Assembly: GCF_002910915.1 (NCBI RefSeq)
Contig: NZ_NEUF01000181.1
Coordinates: 1 to 63,204, forward strand
Direction of reading: 5' to 3'
DNA from: Streptomyces sp. SM10
GTDB lineage: Bacteria > Actinomycetota > Actinomycetes > Streptomycetales > Streptomycetaceae
Length of the DNA stretch: 63,204 bases
Translations under genes and position numbers: made by a program
Notes under the pieces: generated by a model
The model's database searches: none
The model's input: the letters and a program-made list of their open reading frames with translations, nothing else
Told to the model about the DNA's origin: nothing
Shown: positions 33,294 to 42,879 of the stretch, piece by piece
Layout: every line of letters begins with the position of its first letter
Numbering within the stretch: the stretch's first letter is position 1

Positions 33294-34954
33294 GCGCAAC
33301 AGCTGTCCACAGCCTGTGGACGACGGTGGGCGGGGTGACGACGGCCGCTCCGGGCGACAGGTTCACCGCTCCGACCATCGAGTACGCCCAACTGGCGCCC
33401 GTCCTGATCGTGGTCGGCGCCGCCGTCCTCGGGATCCTGGTGGAGGCCTTCGTCCCGCGCCGGGCCCGCTACACCACCCAGGTCCTGCTGACGGTCTTCG
33501 CGATCGCCGCCGCGTTCGCCGCGGTGGTGGGGCTCGCCGCCGACGGCTACGCCTCGAAGAACGCGCACATCGCCGCGATGGGCGCCGTCGCCGTCGACGG
33601 ACCCGCCCTGTTCCTGCAGGGCACCATCCTGCTCGTCTCGGTGGTCTCCGTCTTCACGTTCGCCGAGCGGCGCCTCGACCCGGCCTCGCACGGCAACCGG
33701 GTGGACTCCTTCGCCGCCCAGGCCGGTTCCGTGCCGGGCAGCGAGGGCGAGAAGGCGGCGGTCAAGGCCGGATTCACCACGACCGAGGTCTTCCCGCTGG
33801 CTCTCTTCTCCGTGGCGGGCATGCTGGTCTTCCCCGCGGCCAACGACCTCCTGACGCTGTTCGTCGCGCTCGAGGTCTTCTCGCTCCCGCTCTACCTCCT
33901 GTGCGCCGTGGCCCGCCGCAAGCGGCTGATGTCACAGGAAGCCGCCGTGAAGTACTTCCTGCTCGGCGCCTTCTCCTCGGCCTTCCTGCTCTTCGGGATC
34001 GCCCTGCTCTACGGATACGCGGGCACCGTCTCCTACGCGGGCATCGCGAACGTCGTCGACGGCACCGTCCAGCAGATCGACCCGGCGCTCGCCGACACCA
34101 TGGGCAACGACGCACTGCTGCTCATCGGCGGCGCGATGATCCTCATGGGCCTGCTCTTCAAGGTCGGCGCCGTCCCGTTCCACATGTGGACCCCGGACGT
34201 CTACCAGGGTGCGCCGACCCCGGTCACCGGCTTCATGGCCGCGGCCACGAAGGTCGCCGCGTTCGGCGCGCTGCTGCGCCTGCTGTACGTGGTGCTGCCC
34301 GGCCTCACCTGGGACCTGCGGCCCGTCATGTGGGGTGTCGCGATCGTCACGATGCTGGGCGGGGCGATCGTCGCGATCACCCAGACCGACATCAAGAGGC
34401 TCCTGGCCTACTCCTCGATCGCGCACGCGGGCTTCATCCTCGCCGGTGTCATCGCGGCGAGCCCGGAGGGCATCTCGTCCGTCCTCTTCTACCTGGGCGT
34501 CTACTCCTTCGTGACCGTCGGCGCCTTCGCCGTCGTCACGCTGGTGCGCGACGCGGGCGGCGAGGCGACCCACCTGTCGAAGTGGGCCGGGCTGGGACGG
34601 CGCTCGCCGCTGACCGCGGCGGTCTTCGCGGTGTTCCTGCTGTCCTTCGCCGGCATCCCGCTCACCTCGGGCTTCTCCGGGAAGTTCGCCGTGTTCAAGG
34701 CGGCTGCGGACGGCGGTGCGAGCGGGCTCGTGGTCGTCGGTGTGATCTCCTCGGCCATCGCCGCGTTCTTCTACATCCGGGTCATCGTCCTGATGTTCTT
34801 CAGCGAGCCGAAGGCGGACGGCCCCACGGTCGCCGTCCCGTCCCCGCTGACGATGACCACCATCGCGGTCGGGGTCGCCGTGACCCTGGTCCTGGGTCTG
34901 GCCCCGCAGTACTTCCTCGACCTGGCGAGCCAGGCGGGAGTCTTCGTACGGTAA
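33290..34954 (+). CDS. nuoN: NADH-quinone oxidoreductase subunit N (antiporter-like)
   Basis: The 554-residue third antiporter-like subunit has FVALEVFSLPLYLLCAVAR, the lysine segment KVGAVPFHMWTPDVYQGAPTP, and TDIKRLLAYSSIAHAGF. GTG at 33290 overlaps the nuoM stop. A strong hairpin 18 bases after the stop closes the operon. Confidence 0.97.
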   Translation: MSATAVHSLWTTVGGVTTAAPGDRFTAPTIEYAQLAPVLIVVGAAVLGILVEAFVPRRARYTTQVLLTVFAIAAAFAAVVGLAADGYASKNAHIAAMGAVAVDGPALFLQGTILLVSVVSVFTFAERRLDPASHGNRVDSFAAQAGSVPGSEGEKAAVKAGFTTTEVFPLALFSVAGMLVFPAANDLLTLFVALEVFSLPLYLLCAVARRKRLMSQEAAVKYFLLGAFSSAFLLFGIALLYGYAGTVSYAGIANVVDGTVQQIDPALADTMGNDALLLIGGAMILMGLLFKVGAVPFHMWTPDVYQGAPTPVTGFMAAATKVAAFGALLRLLYVVLPGLTWDLRPVMWGVAIVTMLGGAIVAITQTDIKRLLAYSSIAHAGFILAGVIAASPEGISSVLFYLGVYSFVTVGAFAVVTLVRDAGGEATHLSKWAGLGRRSPLTAAVFAVFLLSFAGIPLTSGFSGKFAVFKAAADGGASGLVVVGVISSAIAAFFYIRVIVLMFFSEPKADGPTVAVPSPLTMTTIAVGVAVTLVLGLAPQYFLDLASQAGVFVR

Positions 34955-34972
34955 CGACACGAACGCGCTGCG

Positions 34973-35011
34973 ACGCCGGACGGGCCTTGGAAAGTCAAGC
35001 CCGTCCGGCGT
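34973..35011. terminator. nuo operon terminator
   Basis: ACGCCGGACGGGC and its exact complement make a 13-bp stem with a 13-base loop just past nuoN. The right arm ends about 60 bases before the recQ start. Confidence 0.85.
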
Positions 35012-35071
35012 TGTCGTAGGCGGCGCCTATGGTTGCCGGTGACGGGTGAAGACGGACGGACGGGCGCGACC

Positions 35072-37048
35072 ATGAGTGTGACGAGCGAGAGCGCTGCGCA
35101 GCAGACGCTGCACCGGGTGTTCGGCTACGAGACGTTCCGCGGTGAGCAGGGCGCGGTGATCGAGCATGTCGTCGGGGGCGGCGACGCGGTCGTGCTCATG
35201 CCCACCGGCGGCGGCAAATCCCTCTGCTACCAGATCCCCGCCCTGGTCAGGCCGGGCACCGGCATCGTGATCTCCCCGCTGATCGCGCTCATGCAGGACC
35301 AGGTGGACGCCCTGCGCGCGCTCGGTGTCCGCGCCGGTTTCATGAACTCCACGCAGGACTTCGACGAGCGCCGCTCCATGGAGGCCCAGTTCGTCGCCGG
35401 TGAGCTGGACATCCTGTATCTGGCTCCCGAGCGGCTGCGCCTCGACTCGACGCTCTCCCTGCTGGCCCGTGGTGAGATCTCCGTGTTCGCCATCGACGAG
35501 GCGCACTGCGTCGCCCAGTGGGGCCACGACTTCCGCCCCGACTACCTCGCCCTGTCCGTGCTGGGCGAGCGCTGGCCCGACGTCCCGCGCATCGCGCTGA
35601 CGGCCACGGCGACCGACGCCACGCACCGCGAGATCACCCAGCGCCTGGGCATGCCCGAGGCCCGGCACTTCGTGGCCAGCTTCGACCGGCCCAACATCCA
35701 GTACCGCGTCGTGGGGAAGTCCGACCCGAAGAAGCAGCTGCTCACCTTCCTCAAGGAGGAGCACCCGGGGGACGCAGGCATCGTCTACTGCCTCTCGCGC
35801 AATTCGACCGAGAAGACCGCCGAGTACCTCAGCCGCAACGGCGTCGAGGCCGTGCCCTACCACGCAGGGCTGGACGCCGGGACGCGCGCCGCCCACCAGT
35901 CGCGCTTCCTGCGTGAGGAGGGGTTGGTCGTCGTCGCGACCATCGCGTTCGGCATGGGCATCGACAAACCGGACGTCCGCTTCGTCGCCCACCTCGACCT
36001 GCCGAAGTCCGTCGAGGGCTACTACCAGGAGACCGGCCGCGCGGGGCGTGACGGGGCACCGTCCACGGCCTGGATGGCGTACGGCCTCCAGGACGTCGTC
36101 CAGCAGCGCAAGCTGATCCAGGGTGGCGAGGGCGACGAGGCGTTCCGCCGCCGCGCCGCCTCGCACCTCGACTCGATGCTGGCGCTCTGCGAGACCGTCC
36201 AGTGCCGCCGGGCCCAGCTCCTGACGTACTTCGGCCAGGAGCCCGGCGAGCAGACCTGCGGGAACTGCGACACGTGCCTCACCCCGCCCGAGACATGGGA
36301 CGGCACAGTCGTCTCGCAGAAGCTGCTGTCGACCGTGGTCCGGCTGAAGCGCGAGCGGAACCAGAAGTTCGGCGCCGGGCAGATCATCGACATCCTGCTG
36401 GGCCGCAAGACCGCGAAGACCATCCAGTTCGACCACGACCAGCTCTCCGTCTTCGGGATCGGCGAGGAGCTGGCGGAAGCGGAGTGGCGGGGCGTCGTGC
36501 GCCAGCTCCTGGCCCAGGGGCTGCTGGCGGTCGAGGGCGAGTACGGCACGCTGGTGCTGACCGAGGAGAGCGGCTCGGTCCTCGGCCGCGAGCGTGAGGT
36601 CCTCCTGCGCAAGGAGCCGAAGCGGCCGACGACCCGGTCCGGCGGCTCCGGAGAGCGCAAGGCGAAGTCGGCGGCGGCGGCGGCCGACCTCCCGGCGGAG
36701 GCCGTCCCGGTCTTCGAGGCGCTGCGTGCCTGGCGCGGGGCGACGGCGAAGGAGCTGGGCCTCCCGGCGTACGTGATCTTCCACGACGCGACGCTGCGGG
36801 AGATCGCCACCCTGCGTCCCGCCTCGCTCGGTGAGCTGGGCGGTGTCAGCGGCCTCGGCGAGAAGAAGCTCGCGACGTACGGCGAAGGCGTGCTGGACGT
36901 GCTGGCCGAGCTGGGCGACGCGGCGGCCTCCGCCGCCGTCCCGGAGACGGCTCCGGCAGCGGCCCCGGAGCCGAAGGCCCCGCCCGCCGCTGCCCAGGAC
37001 ACCGACCCGGAGTTCGGCTGGGGCGAGGAGCCGCCCGAGTACGAGTGA
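35072..37048 (+). CDS. recQ: ATP-dependent DNA helicase RecQ
   Basis: The 658-residue helicase has Walker A PTGGGKSLCY (44-53), the DEAH box in IDEAHCVAQWGHDFRPDY (from about 141), and helicase motif VI in QETGRAGRDG. The RQC zinc cysteines are in CGNCDTC, and a C-terminal HRDC domain includes FEALRAWRGATAKELGLP. It unwinds recombination and replication intermediates 3' to 5'. The ATG at 35072 is preferred over a TTG 13 codons earlier because the conserved region starts directly after it. Confidence 0.95.
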   Translation: MSVTSESAAQQTLHRVFGYETFRGEQGAVIEHVVGGGDAVVLMPTGGGKSLCYQIPALVRPGTGIVISPLIALMQDQVDALRALGVRAGFMNSTQDFDERRSMEAQFVAGELDILYLAPERLRLDSTLSLLARGEISVFAIDEAHCVAQWGHDFRPDYLALSVLGERWPDVPRIALTATATDATHREITQRLGMPEARHFVASFDRPNIQYRVVGKSDPKKQLLTFLKEEHPGDAGIVYCLSRNSTEKTAEYLSRNGVEAVPYHAGLDAGTRAAHQSRFLREEGLVVVATIAFGMGIDKPDVRFVAHLDLPKSVEGYYQETGRAGRDGAPSTAWMAYGLQDVVQQRKLIQGGEGDEAFRRRAASHLDSMLALCETVQCRRAQLLTYFGQEPGEQTCGNCDTCLTPPETWDGTVVSQKLLSTVVRLKRERNQKFGAGQIIDILLGRKTAKTIQFDHDQLSVFGIGEELAEAEWRGVVRQLLAQGLLAVEGEYGTLVLTEESGSVLGREREVLLRKEPKRPTTRSGGSGERKAKSAAAAADLPAEAVPVFEALRAWRGATAKELGLPAYVIFHDATLREIATLRPASLGELGGVSGLGEKKLATYGEGVLDVLAELGDAAASAAVPETAPAAAPEPKAPPAAAQDTDPEFGWGEEPPEYE

Positions 37049-37054
37049 GTGGAG

Positions 37055-37663
37055 CTACTCCGGCCTTGCCGCCCGGCCGCGGGAGACGATCGCGGTCAGG
37101 TCGAGATCGACGCTGAAGGGAGTGGACACCTTCATCCGGTCGTGGAAGATCCCGGTGGAGGTGTAGGCACCGGTCGCGGGTTCCAGCTCGAAGACGTAGA
37201 CGACGGCTCGGCCGTCCTGGTTCTCCACCCGCCAGTAGTGCGGGACCCTCGCCCGCGCGTACTTCACCGGCTTGGTCTCCCGGTCGCGGGTGACGGACTC
37301 GTCGGACACGACCTCGATCGCCAGCAGCACACTGCTCGCGGGGAACCGTGTCTGCCGAAGACTCTCGACCGCGTCCGCGCGCACGACGACGACATCGGGT
37401 TCGGGCCGGTTCTGGAAGTCGATGTCGATGGTGAACTCCCGGACGACCTCCAGCTCAGGCGGTGCCAGTGACTGCAACTGCCAGTTGAAGAAGTCGACCG
37501 CCCGCGTATGGAACAACGTCTGCGGACTCACGAAGACCAGACTCCCGTCGATCAGCTCCGTATGCGGAGGCAGATTCGGGAGTGTGTCCAGGTCATCGGC
37601 GGTCCAGCCGCCCACGGGCGGGACCGCCCACCGCGGCTGGGGGGCCTCGGGTTCGATGCTCAT
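37055..37663 (-). CDS. Uma2-family (DUF820) putative nuclease
   Basis: The 202-residue product has the PD-(D/E)XK-like core of the Uma2 family: ELIDGSLVFVSP, EPDVVVVRAD, and LLAIEVVSDESVTRDRETKPVKYARARVPHYW, of which AIEVVSDES and KPVKYARA are key. Uma2 proteins are abundant in actinobacteria and cyanobacteria. They are presumed nucleases, but activity and biological role are mostly untested. The ATG at 37663 has GGGAG upstream; ATG at 37675 is possible. It converges with recQ with a 6-base gap. Confidence 0.85.
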   Translation of the reverse strand: MSIEPEAPQPRWAVPPVGGWTADDLDTLPNLPPHTELIDGSLVFVSPQTLFHTRAVDFFNWQLQSLAPPELEVVREFTIDIDFQNRPEPDVVVVRADAVESLRQTRFPASSVLLAIEVVSDESVTRDRETKPVKYARARVPHYWRVENQDGRAVVYVFELEPATGAYTSTGIFHDRMKVSTPFSVDLDLTAIVSRGRAARPE

Positions 37664-37855
37664 CAGTGCTCCCATGGGACGAAGCCTCGCGGGTGCGTTC
37701 AGCGTATCCGGCGAAAACCGATCATGGCCGCCCAAACGTGTGAGCGAGTCACGCGCCGTTGACCAGCACCCTCGCTGCACCACCGGGGCCGTCCACTCCT
37801 CGCGGGCCCTGAGCGGGCGGCTGTGGCTCCGCGAGGAGTGCCGGAGCGGCGACGG

Positions 37856-39085
37856 TCAGGACGAGGACGTGATCCGTCCGGTGACGTCACCGAGCCCGAC
37901 CCGGGTGCCGTGCGGTCCCGGTGCCCAGGCGGTCAGGGTGACCGTGTCGCCGTCCTCCAGGAACGTCCGCTTGCCCTCGGCGAGCTCCAGCGGGTCGCGG
38001 CCGTTCCACGTGAGTTCGAGCAGGGAGCCGCGCTGGGCGGGCTCAGCGCCGCTGACCGTGCCGGAGCCGTACAGGTCGCCCGTGCGCAGGGAGGCGCCGT
38101 TCACCGTCATCTGCGCCATCTGCTGGGCGGCCGTCCAGTACATGGAGGAGAACGGCGGCTCGGCGACCACCTGGCCGTTGATCTCGACGGTGATCCGGAG
38201 GTCGAAGCCGCCGGGTTCCTCGTCCTCGGAGTCCTCCAGGTAGGGGAGGAGCGGGAAGTCCCGGGCGGGTGGGGTCGTGCGGGCCGCGTCCAGGGCCTCC
38301 AGCGGGGTCACCCAGGCCGACACGGAGGTGGCGAAGGACTTGCCAAGGAAGGGGCCCAGCGGCACGTACTCCCAGGCCTGGATGTCCCGCGCCGACCAGT
38401 CGTTGAGCAGGGAGAGTCCGAAGACGTGCTCGCGGAAGTCGCCGAGCGCCACCGGGGAGCCCTGCTCCGAGGGGACGCCCACCACGAAGCCGACCTCGGC
38501 TTCGATGTCCAGCTTCACCGAGGGGCCGAAGACGGGGGCCGGGTCGGACGGCGCCTTGCGCTGCCCGGAGGGGCGCACCACGTCCGTACCGGAGACGACG
38601 ACCGTGCCGGCCCGCCCGTGGTAACCGATCGGAAGGTGCTTCCAGTTGGGGGTGAGGGCCGCCCCGTCGGGGCGGAAGATCCTCCCCACGTTGGTGGCGT
38701 GGTGCTCGCTGGCGTAGAAGTCGACGTAGTCCGCGACCTCGTACGGCAGGTGCAGGGTCACCGAGTCGAGCGGGTACAGCAGTGGCTCCAGGTCCGGGCG
38801 GTGGGACGGCACCGTCACCCACGCCGTCAGTGCCCTGCGCACGTCCCGCCAGGTGGTGCGCCCCGCCGCCAGCAGGGGCATCAGGGTCGGCTGCGCCAGG
38901 AGTCTGGCGTACGGCGAGCCGAGTGCGTGTGCCGCCGCTCCGGCGTCCAGCACATGTCCGCCGATGCGGACTCCGACCCTTCGGTCCTCGGGGTGCCCGG
39001 GGGTGGAGAACACACCGTACGGAAGGTTGTGCGGACCGAAGGGATCGCCCTCGGCCAGGTCGAGCGGGCTGCTCTGCTCGGGCAT
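37856..39085 (-). CDS. fahA: fumarylacetoacetase
   Basis: The 409-residue enzyme has the N-terminal SH3-like domain (FGPHNLPYGVFSTPG) and the FAH domain with metal-binding acidic residues in LDIEAEVGFVVG, plus LLNDWSARDIQAWEYVPLGPFLGKS (key part NDWSARDIQ). It splits fumarylacetoacetate into fumarate and acetoacetate, the last step of tyrosine breakdown. Start MPEQSS at 39085 has AAGGGG 10 bases upstream. Other tyrosine-pathway genes are not in the window; neighbours upstream concern peptide uptake. Confidence 0.93.
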   Translation of the reverse strand: MPEQSSPLDLAEGDPFGPHNLPYGVFSTPGHPEDRRVGVRIGGHVLDAGAAAHALGSPYARLLAQPTLMPLLAAGRTTWRDVRRALTAWVTVPSHRPDLEPLLYPLDSVTLHLPYEVADYVDFYASEHHATNVGRIFRPDGAALTPNWKHLPIGYHGRAGTVVVSGTDVVRPSGQRKAPSDPAPVFGPSVKLDIEAEVGFVVGVPSEQGSPVALGDFREHVFGLSLLNDWSARDIQAWEYVPLGPFLGKSFATSVSAWVTPLEALDAARTTPPARDFPLLPYLEDSEDEEPGGFDLRITVEINGQVVAEPPFSSMYWTAAQQMAQMTVNGASLRTGDLYGSGTVSGAEPAQRGSLLELTWNGRDPLELAEGKRTFLEDGDTVTLTAWAPGPHGTRVGLGDVTGRITSSS

Positions 39086-39218
39086 CTGTCGCTGCCCCTT
39101 TCCAGTCGCTTGAGGAACACGGTACGTCGGCGTCGCCGGTCGGCGGCAGTGCCTCAAGTAGGCGTATTGCCCGGAAAGTTACGTGATAACCCTGCTCGTC
39201 CCCGCTCCGCGCGCGAGG

Positions 39219-41213
39219 TCAGCCCGCCGTGCGCGGGATCCTCTTCTCCCAGGTCCGGTGGAAGACGATCTCCTCGCCGTCCTTGCAGACGACCTCGTTG
39301 GACGTGATGAAGTCGTCCGCGTCCGAGGTCGTCTCCGAACGCGTCTCGACGCGGACGTCCCAGGACATCTCCGGCCGGTGCAGGCGGATCGTCCAGTCCG
39401 AACGGGCCCTGGCCGACAGCGGGTCGTCCTGCTGGATCGTGTACGTCTCCAGCGCGTCCTCGGTGAACTCCAGCCCGTCGGGGTAGACCCGGGTACCGCC
39501 GTAGCGCGGATCGACCTCCAGGCGCCATTCGCCCTTGGCGACGTCGCGGACGACCAGACGCTCCGGGCGCTGCTCGTCGAGCGTGACCGGGAAGACGACC
39601 CCCAGCGGCTCCGACTGCTCCGGCTCGCCGAAGGTGATCGACGGGTCCTCGGTGTGCCGGCGCACGGGGAGTTCGACGAGGCTGCCCTCCGCCTCCAGCG
39701 TGAAGCCCGCCGAACCGGCCTGGGGCCAGATCCACGGCCAGTAGGAGGAGGAGATGGCGACCCTGATCCGGTGGCCGGGCGGGAAGGTGTACCCGATGCC
39801 GTTCAGCTCGAAGTTCACGTATTCGGCCTCCCCGACGGGCCAGTCCTCCGCGCGGTCGCGCCCGTGACGGGTGGCCAGATTGAGGGCCCCGCGGGTCACC
39901 AGGGTGGAGGCCCCGTCCGGTGCCACGTCGCAGAGCCGGGCGATCACCTGGCCGCGCGGTACGTCCATCCGGAGCAGGAGCGTCACCCGGGGGCGGCCGA
40001 GGATCTCGATCGGGGCGTCCTCGACGGGGAACTCGAAGCACACCGACTTGGCGTCCTCGTCCCGCTGGTCGGGAGGCAGGTCGGCGTCGTTGCCGAACGG
40101 GAAGAAGCGGCCCGCGTCCAGCCCGGTCTGCTCCGGCGAATTCACGGTCTGCGCCCCGCCCCCCAGCGCGTACGTGACCGCGGCGACGTTCTCCGAAGGC
40201 CAGCTCGCGTCACCGACCCAGCGGCCGGGCAGCGTCTCGTAGACCGTGGCGGGGCGGTGGGAGCCGCTGATCCAGGACCGCAGCAGGGGCTCGTTCATCA
40301 CCCCGGTGTCCTCGTCCTTGAGGTGCTGGTCCCACCAGCGCAGCGTCTCCTGGAGGAAGCCGATCGCGGGGCCCGGGGGGAGTCCCCGGTCCGGGTACTG
40401 GTGCGACCAGGGGCCGATCAGACCGCGTACCTGCCCGGGGTCCAGGTGCTCGACGAGCCGCAGGACGGTGTCCCGGTACGGGTCGTGCCAGCCGCCCACC
40501 GCCAGGACCTTCGCCTTGACCGCCCCGTAGTCCTCGCAGACGCTGCCGTGCTTCCAGTAGTCGTCGCGGGTCTGGTGCGCCAGCCAGGTGTGGATGAACG
40601 GCTCCACCTTCTCCAGCCGCCGCAGCCACATGTCCCGCCAGTCGTCCCCGACGTCCGCCGGGTCCGGGGGGCGCGAGACGAAGGCCAGCATGGTGGAGGC
40701 CCAGGCGTGCATGTCCACGCCGAGGACCGAGCCGCCCATGTAGTGGACGTCGTTGTCGTAGCGGTCGTCGGCCGAGCAGACCGTCACGATCGCCTTCAGG
40801 GGCTCCGGTGCGAGCGCGGCGATCTGGAGCGAGTTGAAGCCGCCCCAGGAGATGCCGAACATGCCGACGCGTCCCGAGCACCACTCCTGCTCGGCGAGCC
40901 AGTGCACGACGGCCACGCCGTCGGCGAGCTCCGTCGCGTCGTACTCGTCCCCCGGCATGCCCTCGCTGTTGCCGTGCCCGCGCACGTCGACGCGCACGGA
41001 GGCGTAGCCGTGGCCCGCGTACCAGGGGTGGCGCTGCCAGTCGCGCGGCGCCGTCCAGTCGCTGAGCCGGTAGGGCAGGTACTCCAGCAGCGCGGGCACC
41101 GGCTCGTCGGTGACCGGCCGCCAGATCCGGGCGTACAGCTGAGTGCCGTCGGCCAGCGGGATGTAGAGGTCCTCGTGGGTCGTCTCGTACGGGAATTCGG
41201 TGCGGATCTGCAT
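39219..41213 (-). CDS. CocE/NonD-family alpha/beta hydrolase (X-Pro dipeptidyl-peptidase type)
   Basis: The 664-residue enzyme has an alpha/beta hydrolase core with nucleophile Ser122 in GISWGG, the oxyanion-side segment RVDVRGHGNSEG, and a C-terminal jelly-roll domain (YTFPPGHRIRVAISSSYWP). This layout is shared by cocaine esterase, amino-acid ester hydrolases and X-prolyl dipeptidyl peptidase. The substrate is probably a peptide or ester. Start MQIRTEFPY at 41213 lies 10 bases after the peptide transporter stop, so the two form an operon and peptides are the likelier substrate. Confidence 0.85.
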   Translation of the reverse strand: MQIRTEFPYETTHEDLYIPLADGTQLYARIWRPVTDEPVPALLEYLPYRLSDWTAPRDWQRHPWYAGHGYASVRVDVRGHGNSEGMPGDEYDATELADGVAVVHWLAEQEWCSGRVGMFGISWGGFNSLQIAALAPEPLKAIVTVCSADDRYDNDVHYMGGSVLGVDMHAWASTMLAFVSRPPDPADVGDDWRDMWLRRLEKVEPFIHTWLAHQTRDDYWKHGSVCEDYGAVKAKVLAVGGWHDPYRDTVLRLVEHLDPGQVRGLIGPWSHQYPDRGLPPGPAIGFLQETLRWWDQHLKDEDTGVMNEPLLRSWISGSHRPATVYETLPGRWVGDASWPSENVAAVTYALGGGAQTVNSPEQTGLDAGRFFPFGNDADLPPDQRDEDAKSVCFEFPVEDAPIEILGRPRVTLLLRMDVPRGQVIARLCDVAPDGASTLVTRGALNLATRHGRDRAEDWPVGEAEYVNFELNGIGYTFPPGHRIRVAISSSYWPWIWPQAGSAGFTLEAEGSLVELPVRRHTEDPSITFGEPEQSEPLGVVFPVTLDEQRPERLVVRDVAKGEWRLEVDPRYGGTRVYPDGLEFTEDALETYTIQQDDPLSARARSDWTIRLHRPEMSWDVRVETRSETTSDADDFITSNEVVCKDGEEIVFHRTWEKRIPRTAG

Positions 41214-41223
41214 GGGGGACACC

Positions 41224-42723
41224 TCAGTGGACGGGGTGCATGGTGCGCTTGAGCCAGGGAGCGGCGGCGATGACGGCCAGACCGGCCACCACCGCGATAG
41301 CGCCATTGACACCGAAGTAGGCGGGGTTGGACACCTCGCCGTACAGCTTCACGATCTGGGACTGGATGCCGTTGGCCAGGGCCAGCGACAGGAACCACAG
41401 CGCCATCGTCTGGCTGGCGAACGCCTTGGGCGCGAGCTTCGTGGTGGCGGACATGCCGGACGTCTCCACGAGGATGTCCCCGAGCCCCAGCAGCAGGTAG
41501 GAGCCGGCGATCCACCAGGCGGCCATCGTGTAGGTGTCGTCGGCGTGACCGGAGGTCGGCAGGACCATCAGGAGGAAGGACAGCCCGCCGAGGATCACCC
41601 CGATCGCGATCTTGTTCGACGCGTGGGGCTGGCGCGGGCCCATCCGGGCCCAGACGGTGGCCACGACGGGCGCCAGGGCGACCTCGAAGGCGCCCAGGGC
41701 CGAGGCGTACCAGCTCGCCGGGAAGTGGAAGCCGAAGATCTCCGTCCGGGCGTTCGTCGAGGCGAGGAGGATCATCGTCGAGTACGCCTGGAAGAGGATG
41801 AAGTTGAAGACGACGGAGGCCAGGAAGAGCACGACGTAGGGGCGCAGCCTGCCGCGTTCCTCCGCGGTGACCCGGGGGCTGCGGAACATGACCACGAAGT
41901 AGACGACGGGCGCGATCACCGAGATGACGGTGAGCACGTCCACGAAGCGGTCCATCGTGAGCCAGCCGGCCAGCGTCAGGGCGGTGGCCACCAGGGCGAC
42001 CACCACGGCGCCGGCCACGATCGTCAGCACGGCCCGGCGCATCGGGCCGGGGGCCAGCGCGTACTCGGCGGCGTGCTTTCGCCCGGCCAGGTGACGCCGG
42101 CCCGCGACGTACTGGATCAGGCCGAGCGTCATGCCGAACGCGGCGGCCGAGAAGCCCCAGTGCCAGCTCGCGTGGTCGCCCAGCCAGCCGGTCACGAGCG
42201 GGCCGGCGAAGGCGCCGATGTTGATGCCCATGTAGTAGAGGGCGAAGCCGGCGTCCCGGCGCTCGTCCTCGGTGCCGTAGAGCTTGCCGACCATCGAGGC
42301 GACATTGGGCTTGAGCAGGCCCGTTCCCGCGCTGATCAGGCCGAGTCCCACCCAGGTCATCGTGTCGGTCGGCACGGCCATGGAGTAGTGGCCGCAGGCG
42401 ATGAGGATGCCGCCGTACAGGACGGCGCGGTACGAACCGAGGATCCGGTCCGCCAGCCAGCCGCCCGCGACGGAGACCAGGTAGACGAGGGTGCCGTACG
42501 CGGCGGACACGGACGCGGCGGTGCCCGGGTCCATGCCCATGCCGCCGTTCGAGACCTTGTCGGCGAAGAAGAGGACCAGGATCGCCTGCATCCCGAGGAA
42601 CGAGAAACGTTCCCAGACCTCCAGCCCGGACAGGGTCATCAGACCCCGTGGCTGGCCGAAGAAGGCGGTGTCGTCCTCGGGCGGTGGCTGGGTCGGCTCG
42701 GTGCCGGTCGTGGCGTGGGACAA
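41224..42723 (-). CDS. POT/PTR-family proton-coupled oligopeptide transporter
   Basis: The 499-residue protein has about 14 membrane spans and the POT family marks: EVWERFSFLGMQAIL (the ExxER-type motif in helix 1), GGWLADRILG, and YMGINIGAFAGPLVTGWLG. It imports di- and tripeptides with protons. The start is a TTG at 42723 with AGGAG 8 bases upstream. It leads an operon with the CocE-like hydrolase and is divergent from the polyprenyl synthase. Confidence 0.92.
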   Translation of the reverse strand: MSHATTGTEPTQPPPEDDTAFFGQPRGLMTLSGLEVWERFSFLGMQAILVLFFADKVSNGGMGMDPGTAASVSAAYGTLVYLVSVAGGWLADRILGSYRAVLYGGILIACGHYSMAVPTDTMTWVGLGLISAGTGLLKPNVASMVGKLYGTEDERRDAGFALYYMGINIGAFAGPLVTGWLGDHASWHWGFSAAAFGMTLGLIQYVAGRRHLAGRKHAAEYALAPGPMRRAVLTIVAGAVVVALVATALTLAGWLTMDRFVDVLTVISVIAPVVYFVVMFRSPRVTAEERGRLRPYVVLFLASVVFNFILFQAYSTMILLASTNARTEIFGFHFPASWYASALGAFEVALAPVVATVWARMGPRQPHASNKIAIGVILGGLSFLLMVLPTSGHADDTYTMAAWWIAGSYLLLGLGDILVETSGMSATTKLAPKAFASQTMALWFLSLALANGIQSQIVKLYGEVSNPAYFGVNGAIAVVAGLAVIAAAPWLKRTMHPVH

Positions 42724-42879
42724 AGCGACAACTCCTGATCGTATGAGCTGATCCCGAACATACCGGCGGTGGCGGGAAGGCGCCCACGGTGATCCAAACG
42801 GGACCGGATACGCTGAGTTGAGTGAGGACAGCGACACATCGACATTCCGTGTGATCGTCAGCAGACAGGAGATCCCCTC

